64,000 nt of DNA from Luteibacter rhizovicinus (lineage in GTDB: Bacteria > Pseudomonadota > Gammaproteobacteria > Xanthomonadales > Rhodanobacteraceae). The DNA lies in contig NZ_SMCS01000004.1 in the NCBI RefSeq assembly GCF_004342265.1, positions 388,354 through 452,353 on the forward strand. Reading direction: 5' to 3'. Shown one piece after another: positions 52,418 to 61,660 of this stretch. A model generated the notes under the pieces. That model ran no database searches. It had not been told where the DNA came from and saw only the letters and a program-made list of their open reading frames with translations. The translations under genes and the position numbers were made by a program. How positions within the stretch are numbered: position 1 is the stretch's first letter; every line of letters begins with the position of its first letter.

Positions 52418-52789
52418 GTGGCAAATATTCTAATCATCGACGACTCGCCCACCGACGTACGCGTGTTCACCACGCTGCTCGAAAAGGCGGGTTTTTCCGT
52501 GTCCAGCGTGGACAACGCCGAGGACGGCATCGAGCGCATCCGTGTGCACAAGCCGGATCTGGTCATCATGGACGTCATCATGCCCGGCATGAATGGCTTC
52601 CAGGCCACGCGCACGCTCAGTCGCGATCCCGCCACCGCGGATGTCCCGGTGGTAATGATCACGACCAAGTCCATGGAAACCGATCGCGTCTGGGGTCTGC
52701 GTCAGGGAGCCAAAGCCTTCATCACCAAGCCGGTGAACGAGAAGGAACTCCTTGCATGCATCGACAATCTGCTGCCGAAAGCCCACTGA
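52418..52789 (+). CDS. pilH: Twitching motility response regulator PilH
   Basis: A second single receiver domain (123 residues) of the Pil-Chp system, thought to oppose PilG or to drain phosphate from ChpA. Motifs are ILIIDDSPTDVRVFTTLLEK, LVIMDVIMPGMNGFQ, VVMITTKSMETD and FITKPVNEKELL. The GTG at 52418 has an AGGGGGA site. It is followed by pilI after 7 bp. Confidence 0.95.
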   Translation: MANILIIDDSPTDVRVFTTLLEKAGFSVSSVDNAEDGIERIRVHKPDLVIMDVIMPGMNGFQATRTLSRDPATADVPVVMITTKSMETDRVWGLRQGAKAFITKPVNEKELLACIDNLLPKAH

Positions 52790-52796
52790 GGTCGCC

Positions 52797-53342
52797 ATGA
52801 GCGCAGTCGCAGCACTTTCGCCGTTCGAACTGCTTGCCCTCTACGAACGCCGCTGCCTCGCCCATTCGGCGGGAGCGTCCGAGCGCATCGAGGCTCTGGG
52901 TCTGTGGCGCGGCATCGGTTTTCGCGTGGGGCGGCGCAGCTTCGTCAGCGGCATCGAGGAAATCAACGAACTCCTCGCCGTGCCGACGCTGACCCATGTG
53001 CCGGGCACGCAGGCCTGGTTGATGGGTGTAGCGAACGTCCGCGGCAACCTGATTCCGGCGATCGACCTCGGACGCTTTCTGTTCGACGAGCGTACGCCGT
53101 CGTCGGAGCGCACGCGTCTGCTGCTGGTACGGCAGCACGGCGGGACGGTCGGGCTGCTGGTCGACGAGGTATTCGGTCAGCGCACGATCGACGACGAGCA
53201 GCGCGGAAGTTCGGAAGAAGAAACCGATCCGCGCCTCGCGCGTTTCGTCGAAGGCAATGTCCGGTTGGCTGAACAGGCGTTTGGCCTGTTCAGCATGAGC
53301 CGGCTGGTACGTGCACCGGATTTCAGGCAGGCCGCGCTGTAG
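52797..53342 (+). CDS. pilI: Pil-Chp CheW-like adaptor PilI
   Basis: A 181-residue CheW-fold adaptor linking PilJ and ChpA. LWRGIGFRVGRRSFVSGIEE, THVPGTQAWLMGVANVRGNL and VGLLVDEVFGQRTI are the expected CheW segments. The ATG at 52797 follows the pilH stop closely; the open frame upstream overlaps pilH and is not used. A 150-bp gap with two hairpins precedes pilJ. Confidence 0.93.
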   Translation: MSAVAALSPFELLALYERRCLAHSAGASERIEALGLWRGIGFRVGRRSFVSGIEEINELLAVPTLTHVPGTQAWLMGVANVRGNLIPAIDLGRFLFDERTPSSERTRLLLVRQHGGTVGLLVDEVFGQRTIDDEQRGSSEEETDPRLARFVEGNVRLAEQAFGLFSMSRLVRAPDFRQAAL

Positions 53343-53383
53343 CGTGGGGGAACGGGACGCCGCGAGGTGTTCCGGTACAGGAG

Positions 53384-53434
53384 CGACGGTGTTACGCCGT
53401 CGTACGGGAAAAGGCAGGGGCGGCAAAACCGCCC
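53384..53434 (+). other. Two hairpins in the pilI-pilJ gap
   Basis: CGACGG at 53384-53389 pairs with CCGTCG at 53397-53402; GGGCGG at 53418-53423 pairs with CCGCCC at 53429-53434 around CAAAA. No T-run follows, so these are not ordinary terminators. Confidence 0.5.
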
Positions 53435-53493
53435 TAACGCGCTGGTGACCGAAAGGGCCGGCGATGGCTCCGCCAGGTTTGGGTGAGGTGAGT

Positions 53494-55527
53494 ATGAGCA
53501 CGACAGCAGGGGGCGCAGGCAGGGAAGGCGGCTATACGATCATCGTCGTATTTCTGCTTCTCTCCATCGGTTTGGCTTCGGTCGACTTCTGGTGGTTGAA
53601 CAGCAAGAACGGCGAGGACCGCGAAGCTATTGCGCTTACGACGCAGATCCAGGTGCTTTCGCAGCAGGTTGCGAAATATGCGCTGGAGGCATCGGACGGC
53701 AATCGCGACTCTTACCGCGAACTGGCTGCCACCCGGAACACTATCGACTCGGCCGTGTCGCGCCTGAACAAGGGCGACGTGAAAACCGGCATGCCCGCGT
53801 ACGCCGACAATAACGTGACGCAGGCGGGGCGCTCGGTGGGCGCGCTGGCCAATGCCTGGAACCAGCTGGACGCCGACATCGGCAAGATCCTTGGCAATAA
53901 GGACCTCGTGCTGAGTTCCGGCGAGCGCGCGGACCTGTTCGCCAAGCAGATGCCCCTGCTCAACGCGCGCGCCGACGAAGTGCTCAACATCGTCCAGCAG
54001 AAGAATGCCTCGGTCGAACAGACCTTCGCGATCGCCCGCTGGATGCTCATGTCCGATCGTATGATCCGCCGCGTGCAGGAGATTCTCCAGGGTGGCGACG
54101 CCGCCCAGCCCGCCGCCGACGGCCTGTCGCGCGATGCGCAGTTGTACGGCTCTGTCCTCAAAGGACTCGTGGACGGCAATCCCGAAGGCGGCGTACGCGC
54201 CATCGGCGATGCCAATGCGCGCAAAATCCTGGAAGGTATGCAGACCTCCTGGAGCGATCTCACGGACCCGGTGACGCAGCTTGTCAGCGCCTCGCCCAAT
54301 CTTCAGGACGTGAAACGCGCGGGTAACCAGGCATCCCTGGATTCCCAGTCCGTGCTTCTTCGCGCGAACGAATCGGCGGAGCAGATCGCGAAACTGCCGG
54401 TGACCCGTCTCTTCCCCAATGTGTGGGCCGGTCTGCTGGGCGCTATCGCAACCGTTGCCTTTGCGCTGACCCTGGTGTTCTTCCTGGTCCGCGACCAGCG
54501 TCGCCGCTTCGAGACGACGTCCGAACTCAACCAGCGTAACCAGATCGCGATTATGCGGTTGCTGGATGAGATGGGTTCGCTGGCCGAAGGCGACCTGACC
54601 ATCAAGGCGACGGTGACCGAAGACATCACGGGTGCCATCGCCGACGCTATGAACTCCGCGGTCGACGAGATGCGCAACCTCGTCACCACGATTAACGAGA
54701 CCGCCGTGCGCGTGTCCGCGGCCGCCCAGGAAACCCAGGCGACCGCTATGCATCTGGCCGACGCGGCGGAGCAACAGGCGCAGCAGATCACCTCGGCCAC
54801 CTCCGCGATTAACCAGATCGCGACCTCGATGGATACGGTGTCGAAAGACTCGGCCGAATCCGCGGACGTCGCGCAGCGCTCGGTGCAGATCGCATCGCGC
54901 GGCGCGGAAGTGGTGCGCGAAACGATTCAGGGCATGGATTCCATCCGTGACCAGATTCAGGAAACCTCGAAGCGAATTAAACGTCTGGGTGAGTCGTCGC
55001 AGGAAATCGGCTCCATCGTCGAACTGATTAACGACATTGCCGAGCAGACGAACATCCTGGCTCTGAACGCGGCGATCCAGGCCGCGTCGGCCGGTGAAGC
55101 GGGTCGCGGTTTCGCGGTCGTCGCGGACGAAGTGCAGCGCCTCGCGGAACGCTCCGCGAGCGCGACGAAGCGAATCGAAACGCTGGTCCAGACGATTCAG
55201 TCCGATACCAACGAGGCGGTCAGCTCCATGGAGCAGACCACCGCCGAAGTGGTCGCCGGTGCGCGACTGGCGGAAGACGCGGGTACGGCACTGGGCGATA
55301 TCGAGCGCGTGTCGAACGATCTGGCGGCGCTGATTCAGAACATCTCCAGCGCGGCACGACTGCAGTCGGCGGCGGCGACGGATACGTCGGCGACGATGAA
55401 CGTGATTCAGGAAATTACGTCGCAGACTTCGCTGGGTGCCAGCCAGACCGCCGAATCGATCGGAAACCTGGCGCAGCTCGCGAACGATCTGCGCCTGTCC
55501 GTCGCGAACTTCAAACTCCCGGGATGA
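53494..55527 (+). CDS. pilJ: Type IV pilus methyl-accepting chemotaxis protein PilJ
   Basis: The single receptor of the Pil-Chp system, 677 residues. Two transmembrane helices (about residues 10-30 and 310-330) flank a periplasmic domain of PilJ type; a HAMP-like region and an MCP signalling domain follow, with the hairpin tip at [20 protein letters not shown] and [20 protein letters not shown]. The ATG at 53494 is chosen because GAGGTGA sits just upstream at good spacing; an ATG at 53464 is in frame with a weaker site. pilK does not follow; chpA does. Confidence 0.95.
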   Translation: MSTTAGGAGREGGYTIIVVFLLLSIGLASVDFWWLNSKNGEDREAIALTTQIQVLSQQVAKYALEASDGNRDSYRELAATRNTIDSAVSRLNKGDVKTGMPAYADNNVTQAGRSVGALANAWNQLDADIGKILGNKDLVLSSGERADLFAKQMPLLNARADEVLNIVQQKNASVEQTFAIARWMLMSDRMIRRVQEILQGGDAAQPAADGLSRDAQLYGSVLKGLVDGNPEGGVRAIGDANARKILEGMQTSWSDLTDPVTQLVSASPNLQDVKRAGNQASLDSQSVLLRANESAEQIAKLPVTRLFPNVWAGLLGAIATVAFALTLVFFLVRDQRRRFETTSELNQRNQIAIMRLLDEMGSLAEGDLTIKATVTEDITGAIADAMNSAVDEMRNLVTTINETAVRVSAAAQETQATAMHLADAAEQQAQQITSATSAINQIATSMDTVSKDSAESADVAQRSVQIASRGAEVVRETIQGMDSIRDQIQETSKRIKRLGESSQEIGSIVELINDIAEQTNILALNAAIQAASAGEAGRGFAVVADEVQRLAERSASATKRIETLVQTIQSDTNEAVSSMEQTTAEVVAGARLAEDAGTALGDIERVSNDLAALIQNISSAARLQSAAATDTSATMNVIQEITSQTSLGASQTAESIGNLAQLANDLRLSVANFKLPG

Positions 55528-55672
55528 ACGTGAACAGCGTGCAGCGTTACCTGCCGGACGATCGCGCGAATGGGCACGGTGCCCACGACCGCGCGTGTCC
55601 GCGATTGCGCTCACGCGGCGAGCGGCTCGCAAGCCGGTTCAACCGGCGCCTCGCACCTTCTGGATGCGTTCG

Positions 55673-58600
55673 ATGAGACTTCAAGACCATACCGATTTCA
55701 CCACGCTGCACTGGGTCAAGGCCGAGCTGGACGACGCCCTGGCCAAGGCACGCCAGGCGCTAGAGTCCTATGTGGAGGACCCGCGCGACACCTTCGTCAT
55801 GCACACCTGCGCCGCCGACCTGCATCAGGTCCACGGCACACTGCGCATGGTCGAGCTGTACGGCGCCGCGATGGTCGTGGGTGAAATGGAACTGCTGGTG
55901 GCCGCCCTCATCGAGGGGCGTGTCGCGCAGCGCGACGAGGCTTATGCGGCGCTGATGCGCGGCATGATGCAGATGCCCGATTATCTCGAGCGTCTGCAGA
56001 GCGGCCATCGCGACGTACCCATCGTATTGCTGCCGCTGCTCAACGATCTGCGCGCGAGCCGCGGCGAACAGTCGCTGCACGAATCCGCGCTGTTCACGCC
56101 GAATCTCGACACCATGCTGCCGGCGACGGCACCCGGTGCCGCCGATCCGTCCATTGCCGAAATGCACCGGCCGGAAATTGCCGGCCTGCGCGTCCGTTTT
56201 CAGCAGCAGTTGCTTGCCTGGTTCCGGGGGCAGGGCAACGATCGCCAGTTGCTTGGCATGCGCGCCACGCTCGATTCGCTGGCCGCGCGTTGCTATACGA
56301 TCGCCGGCCGCCGTCTGTGGTGGATTGCCGCCGGTGTGCTGGAAGGTCTGGAGCGCGGCGTGCTGCGTGCCCATGCGGGCGACGTTCGCCAGCTGATCGG
56401 TCGCGTCGACCGTTGCATCCGCGAACTCGTCGAGGGCGGCGAAGAAGCGTTGCAGAGCGGCGATGCCGACGATCTGGCGCGCAAGCTTCTTTATTACGTT
56501 GCGCAGGCGAAGCCCGGCAGCGAACGTCTGGACGAATTGCGCCAGACCTATCGGCTCGACGGCCTGCTTCCCGATGCGGCCGAAGTGGAGCATGCGCGCG
56601 GATCGATGTCCGGTCACAACCGCGCGCTGCTGGATACGGTTTCCGCGGCGATCAAAGACGATCTGCTGCGCGTGAAAGAAGCGCTTGACCTGTTCCTGCG
56701 CCGTCCGGATGGCGACCCTGCGCAGCTTGGACCGCAGGCCGAAGTGCTCGAGCGGGTAGGCGACACGCTCGGCATGCTGGCGCTGTCGGTACCGCGCCGC
56801 GTCGTGAACGAGCAGCGGCGCATCATCGAAGAAATCGCGACGCACCAGCGCACGCCCGACGAAGAATCGCTGCTGGATGTCGCCGGCGCACTGCTGTACG
56901 TCGAAGCGTCGCTGGACGATCACATCGAGCGTCTCGGCGCCGAAGAAGAACATATCGACGCGGAAGGCGGTCATCACCCGCTGCCGCGCAGCGAAGCGCG
57001 GCACATTCTCGCGACGCTGATGCGCGAAGCGACCGCGAATACCGGCAAGGTGAAGGACGCGATCGTTTCTTTCGTCGAGTCGTCGTGGAATCACGAATAC
57101 CTGAATGGCACGCCTGAACTGATGGCGGAAATCGGCGGCGCCATGCGCATGCTGAACGCCACGCGCCCGGCGGATCTCGCTGGCGGTATCGGCCTGTTCA
57201 TCCATCGCGAACTGCTTGGCGACCGCCGCGTGCCGACCAGCACGCAGATGGACCGTCTGGCCGATTCGCTGGCGGCGCTGGAGTACTACCTTGAGGCCGC
57301 ACGCGAGCATCGTGGCGGTCTCGAACACATTCTCGATGTGACGCAGCAGAGCCTTGCCGACCTCGGCTATTGGCCGGTGCCGGCGGAGCGCGAGGTACGT
57401 GGATTGGGCGACGAGCTCGAATCCATCGAACAGACGGCGGTCGAACACATCGCGGTGCCCGAGAGCAGCGCCGACCACGGCGAGACGGTCGCGACCTTCG
57501 CCGATACGTTCGACGTCATCGACGAGCCCGTGGAAGACGAACCCGTCGCGCCGGCCGTTGCCGTTGCGTCGGAAGAGGGCGACTGGGTCGAGATCGAAGA
57601 AGAAGTCGAGCAGGAAGTCGGTGGCGACGGCAATGCCGAGTTCGCCGGATTCCAGATCACGGTCGACGGCATCGACGACGAAATTCGCGACATCTTCCTT
57701 GAAGAAACCGAGGAAGAAATCGGCAACCTGCTCGCGGCGCAGTCCGCCTGGATGTCCGATCCGGAACAGATTCAGGCGCTCACCCCCATCCGTCGTTCGT
57801 TCCATACGCTGAAGGGTTCGGGCCGCCTGGTCGGCGCGCGTCTCCTGGGCGAGTTCTCCTGGAAAGTGGAGAACATGCTCAACCGCGTGCTGGACGGTAC
57901 GATCCTGCCGCACGACGGCGTGCAGGCGCTGGTGCGCCACGCTATCGACGCATTGCCGCAGCTGAAGCTCGCGCTGCAGGGCGAAACGACGCCGGCCGCG
58001 CCGATCGCGGCGATCATGGAAACGGCCGACAAAATAGCGGCGGGCGAAAGCGCCTACGTCGAGAACGTGGCCAGCAGTTCGATGCAGACGGTGCGTACCA
58101 AGGTGAAGCGTCGCGTTCCGCGCGACACGATCGCCGAGGTTCCCACCGGTTCGTTTGCCTCCATTGCCGGTACCACGACGGACGAGGCGGCCGAGCTGCT
58201 TTCGTTCGCGGACGACACCTATGCCGCTCCGGCGCTGCCGCCGGTCGATGCGGTGCTGCTGGATATCCTGCGCACGGAAGTCGCGCAGTACCAGCAGACC
58301 ATCCGCGCCAATCTCGCGCGTACCGAGAACGGCGAACTGCCGGTCGACGATGGCCTGCTGCGTGCGGTGCATACGCTGCATGGCGCCATCGGCATGGTCG
58401 ATATTCCGGTACTGATCCAGGTGCTGGCACCGCTGGAAGGCCTGATCAAGCGCGTTCGCGCCAGCGGCGTGCCGCTGCGTGCCGACGGCGTCGAAGTGCT
58501 CGGCAAGGCGGCGGATCTGGTCGATCACGTGATGACGTTGTTCGACGAGACGAACCCGGTGGTGCCGAACGGCGAGGCGTCGGCGCTGGCTTCGCGTGTC

Positions 58601-61600
58601 GCCGCGTTGCGCGACGAACAGCCCGAAGCCACCGTAGCGCATGTGCTTTACGAGCCCGATCCTGTTCCGTTGGACGACGAGGAAGAGGACACCCGGTTCG
58701 CCGGGCCGGCCACGGAAGCCGTGCGGATCGACGAAGTGCAGCCGGTGGTCGACGACGAATGGCTCGTCGACGAGCCGGACGACGAATTCGCACCGCTGAC
58801 CGAGTCGGTCGCGGACGCGGACGATGACATTCCCGATATCGAATCGGTACCGCTGGCGCCCGTTTCGACGAACGAGGATCTCACCGCCGAACTGCTGGCG
58901 GCATTCGAGAAATTCGAAGTCGACGCGAGCCCCGAGCCGATCAAGAGCATCGAAAAATACGACGCCGACGAAGACGCCGCGTGGAAGGCGCTTGTCGGCG
59001 ACCTTGCGGTCGACAAGCCTGGCGTGGCCGAAGAGGCGACGGACGAACCGGCGACGCTCGCGCAGCCGATGTCGCACGATGGCGAAACGCCGCGTTACGA
59101 CGAATCGCTCGACGAAGTGGTTGACGAAACGCCGTACGAGGAACATCTCGTCGCCGACGCTTCGCTGGTCGACGTGTCCGAAGCGCTGCCTGCCGACGAG
59201 CACATCGCGGAAGAAGAACCTGCCGTCGAAGTACCGGCTGTCGAGGCATTTGTCGCCGCGGCACCCGTCGTCGAAGAGCCGGTCGCAGCTCTCGTGCCCG
59301 AGGTTTCGCCGTACGCGAATATCGATCCCGATCTGCTGGAAGTCTTCGTGGAAGAGGGCCGCGAGATCCTCGATCACGCCGACGGCGTACTCGCCCAGTG
59401 GCGTGTCGAACCCGACCAGCCCGAACATGTCGCCGGTCTTCAGCGCGACCTGCATACGCTGAAGGGCAGTGCACGCATGGCCGGCATGGCGCCGGTCGGC
59501 GATCTGTCCCATGCGATGGAAGCGCTGCTGGACGCCGTTGCCGGCGGACAGCGCGAGCCGGACCGTGCCGCGATCGAGGCGACCGAAGTCGGCTTCGACA
59601 AGTTGCATGGCCTGGTCCAGAAGATTGCGCTCGGCCATCCCATCGCGTTGACCGACGAAGATATCGAACCGTTCGCGCGCCTTGCCGGTGCGCCGATCGC
59701 ACCCGATACCGATACGCTGGAAAGCTTCCGCGACGAACGCGAGGCCGCGCGTCCCGCGCCGGTCATGCGCGATATGCCCGAGCTGCTTCCGGAATTCGAG
59801 GAAGAAGAAGTCCAGCGTTCGCCGCAGGAGCAGATCCGCGTTCGCGCGGATATGCTCGATACGCTGGTGAACCACGCGGGCGAGGTGTCGATTTACCGCT
59901 CGCGTCTGGAACAGCAGATCGCCAGCTTCCGTTCGACGCTGACCGAGCACGAACAGACGGTCAGCCGCCTGCGCAGCCAGCTGCGCATGCTGGAAATCGA
60001 AACGGAAACGCAGATCATCGCGCGCTACCACCAGGAGCATCGCGAAACCGGTCTGTCGACGTTCGATCCGCTCGAACTCGATCGTTTCTCGCAGCTGCAG
60101 CAGTACTCGCGCGCACTCGCCGAGTCGGTTTCCGATCTCGTGTCGATTCAGACGATCCTCGACGACCTGACCCGTCAGTCCGAAACGTTGCTGCTCCAGC
60201 AGCAGCGCGTCAACGCGGAACTGCAGGACGGTCTGATGCAGACTCGCATGCTGCCGTTCGACGCCATGGTGCCCAACCTCCGCCGTACGCTGCGGCAGGC
60301 CGCGCAGGATCTCGACAAACGCGCCCAGCTGCAGGTCGAAGGCGCGCACGGCGAAATGGATCGCAACCTGCTCGATCGTATCAAGGCGCCGTTCGAACAC
60401 ATGCTGCGCAACGCAGTCGCACACGGTATCGAATCGCCCGCCGAGCGCGAGCGGGCCGGTAAGCCCGCCGAAGGCACGGTCCGCATCCAGGTCGCACGCG
60501 AAGCCACCGAAGTCGTCGTTCGCCTCAGCGACGACGGCGCGGGCATGGATCGCGACGCGATCCGCAGCAAGGCTATCGACCGCGGACTGCTGCGCGCCGA
60601 CGCACGTATCTCCGACGACCAGCTATTCGCGCTGACGCAGGTTCCGGGTTTCTCCACCGCGGAGAAAATCACCCAGGTGGCCGGTCGCGGCGTCGGCATG
60701 GACGTCGTGGCGAACGAAATCAAGCAGCTCGGTGGCACATTGGGGATCGAATCCCAGCGCGGTGTCGGAACTACCTTCGTACTGCGCCTGCCGTTCACGC
60801 TGGCCGTAACCCAGGCCATCATCGTGCGCATCGGCGAATCGAACTTCGCGATTCCGATGACGTCGGTGCAGGGTGTGGCACGCATTTCTCCGGAAGACCT
60901 CGCCGAGCGCGTGGCGTCCGAAGATCCGCAGTTCAGCTATGCCGGCGAGAACTACGCCATTCACGACCTTGCGCAACTACTCGGCGTGAACGTCGTCCAT
61001 GCGCCCGACGAAGCGCAACTGCCGCTGCTTCTCACCCGAAGCGGCGAACTGCGCGGCGCCATCCGTATCGACGCCGTGATCGGTTCGCGCGAAATCGTCG
61101 TCAAGCCGGTCGGCCCGCAGGTCAGTTCGGTGCCGGGTATCCTCGGTGCGACGATCATGGGCGACGGCTCGGTGCTGATGATTCTGGATCTCGCTCCGCT
61201 GGTGCGTCACGGCCTTGCACGCCGCGCGTTCGAGGTAGAAGCGGGTATAGCTGCCCTCGGGCACGCGCAGGACGAAATCCGGACCAAGCCGCTGGTCATG
61301 GTGGTCGACGATTCGATCACGATGCGCAAAGTCACTGGCCGCGTGCTGGAACGCAACGAGTTCGAAGTCACCACCGCGAAGGATGGTGTCGACGCGCTCG
61401 AAAAGCTCAACGAACGCGTACCGGACCTGATGCTGCTCGACATCGAGATGCCGCGGATGGATGGCTACGAACTCGCGACGCACATGAAGGCCGACAGTCG
61501 CCTGCGCGACGTACCGATCATCATGATCACCTCGCGTACCGGCGATAAGCATCGCCAGCGCGCGTTCGATATCGGTGTCGACCGTTACATCGGCAAGCCA

Positions 61601-61660
61601 TACCAGGAGAGCGATCTCATCGTGCAGATCAACGACGTGCTGAGAGTGACCCATGGCTGA
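55673..61660 (+). CDS. chpA: Pil-Chp hybrid histidine kinase ChpA (PilL)
   Basis: A giant CheA-type kinase of 1995 residues controlling pilus dynamics. A FimL-like N-terminal region (HTCAADLHQVHGTLRMVEL) is followed by three histidine phosphotransfer domains with His at about 711 (RRSFHTLKGSG), 900 (RAVHTLHGAIG) and 1261 (RDLHTLKGSARMAGM), separated by long acidic linkers (residues about 600-680 and 990-1190). The HATPase (LRNAVAHGIESPAERE, GRGVGMDVVANEI), CheW-like domain and a C-terminal receiver (phospho-Asp D1923, LMLLDIEMPRMDGYE) complete it. P. aeruginosa ChpA is larger, with more Hpt domains. The start is uncertain: ATG at 55673 or 55664. Confidence 0.95.
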   Translation: MRLQDHTDFTTLHWVKAELDDALAKARQALESYVEDPRDTFVMHTCAADLHQVHGTLRMVELYGAAMVVGEMELLVAALIEGRVAQRDEAYAALMRGMMQMPDYLERLQSGHRDVPIVLLPLLNDLRASRGEQSLHESALFTPNLDTMLPATAPGAADPSIAEMHRPEIAGLRVRFQQQLLAWFRGQGNDRQLLGMRATLDSLAARCYTIAGRRLWWIAAGVLEGLERGVLRAHAGDVRQLIGRVDRCIRELVEGGEEALQSGDADDLARKLLYYVAQAKPGSERLDELRQTYRLDGLLPDAAEVEHARGSMSGHNRALLDTVSAAIKDDLLRVKEALDLFLRRPDGDPAQLGPQAEVLERVGDTLGMLALSVPRRVVNEQRRIIEEIATHQRTPDEESLLDVAGALLYVEASLDDHIERLGAEEEHIDAEGGHHPLPRSEARHILATLMREATANTGKVKDAIVSFVESSWNHEYLNGTPELMAEIGGAMRMLNATRPADLAGGIGLFIHRELLGDRRVPTSTQMDRLADSLAALEYYLEAAREHRGGLEHILDVTQQSLADLGYWPVPAEREVRGLGDELESIEQTAVEHIAVPESSADHGETVATFADTFDVIDEPVEDEPVAPAVAVASEEGDWVEIEEEVEQEVGGDGNAEFAGFQITVDGIDDEIRDIFLEETEEEIGNLLAAQSAWMSDPEQIQALTPIRRSFHTLKGSGRLVGARLLGEFSWKVENMLNRVLDGTILPHDGVQALVRHAIDALPQLKLALQGETTPAAPIAAIMETADKIAAGESAYVENVASSSMQTVRTKVKRRVPRDTIAEVPTGSFASIAGTTTDEAAELLSFADDTYAAPALPPVDAVLLDILRTEVAQYQQTIRANLARTENGELPVDDGLLRAVHTLHGAIGMVDIPVLIQVLAPLEGLIKRVRASGVPLRADGVEVLGKAADLVDHVMTLFDETNPVVPNGEASALASRVAALRDEQPEATVAHVLYEPDPVPLDDEEEDTRFAGPATEAVRIDEVQPVVDDEWLVDEPDDEFAPLTESVADADDDIPDIESVPLAPVSTNEDLTAELLAAFEKFEVDASPEPIKSIEKYDADEDAAWKALVGDLAVDKPGVAEEATDEPATLAQPMSHDGETPRYDESLDEVVDETPYEEHLVADASLVDVSEALPADEHIAEEEPAVEVPAVEAFVAAAPVVEEPVAALVPEVSPYANIDPDLLEVFVEEGREILDHADGVLAQWRVEPDQPEHVAGLQRDLHTLKGSARMAGMAPVGDLSHAMEALLDAVAGGQREPDRAAIEATEVGFDKLHGLVQKIALGHPIALTDEDIEPFARLAGAPIAPDTDTLESFRDEREAARPAPVMRDMPELLPEFEEEEVQRSPQEQIRVRADMLDTLVNHAGEVSIYRSRLEQQIASFRSTLTEHEQTVSRLRSQLRMLEIETETQIIARYHQEHRETGLSTFDPLELDRFSQLQQYSRALAESVSDLVSIQTILDDLTRQSETLLLQQQRVNAELQDGLMQTRMLPFDAMVPNLRRTLRQAAQDLDKRAQLQVEGAHGEMDRNLLDRIKAPFEHMLRNAVAHGIESPAERERAGKPAEGTVRIQVAREATEVVVRLSDDGAGMDRDAIRSKAIDRGLLRADARISDDQLFALTQVPGFSTAEKITQVAGRGVGMDVVANEIKQLGGTLGIESQRGVGTTFVLRLPFTLAVTQAIIVRIGESNFAIPMTSVQGVARISPEDLAERVASEDPQFSYAGENYAIHDLAQLLGVNVVHAPDEAQLPLLLTRSGELRGAIRIDAVIGSREIVVKPVGPQVSSVPGILGATIMGDGSVLMILDLAPLVRHGLARRAFEVEAGIAALGHAQDEIRTKPLVMVVDDSITMRKVTGRVLERNEFEVTTAKDGVDALEKLNERVPDLMLLDIEMPRMDGYELATHMKADSRLRDVPIIMITSRTGDKHRQRAFDIGVDRYIGKPYQESDLIVQINDVLRVTHG

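Noticed and set aside
55760..60424. A 1554-codon open frame antisense to chpA
   Set aside because: Shadow of the codon bias of chpA; its translation is Arg/His/Gln-rich with no domain, and the + strand gene has clear kinase motifs.
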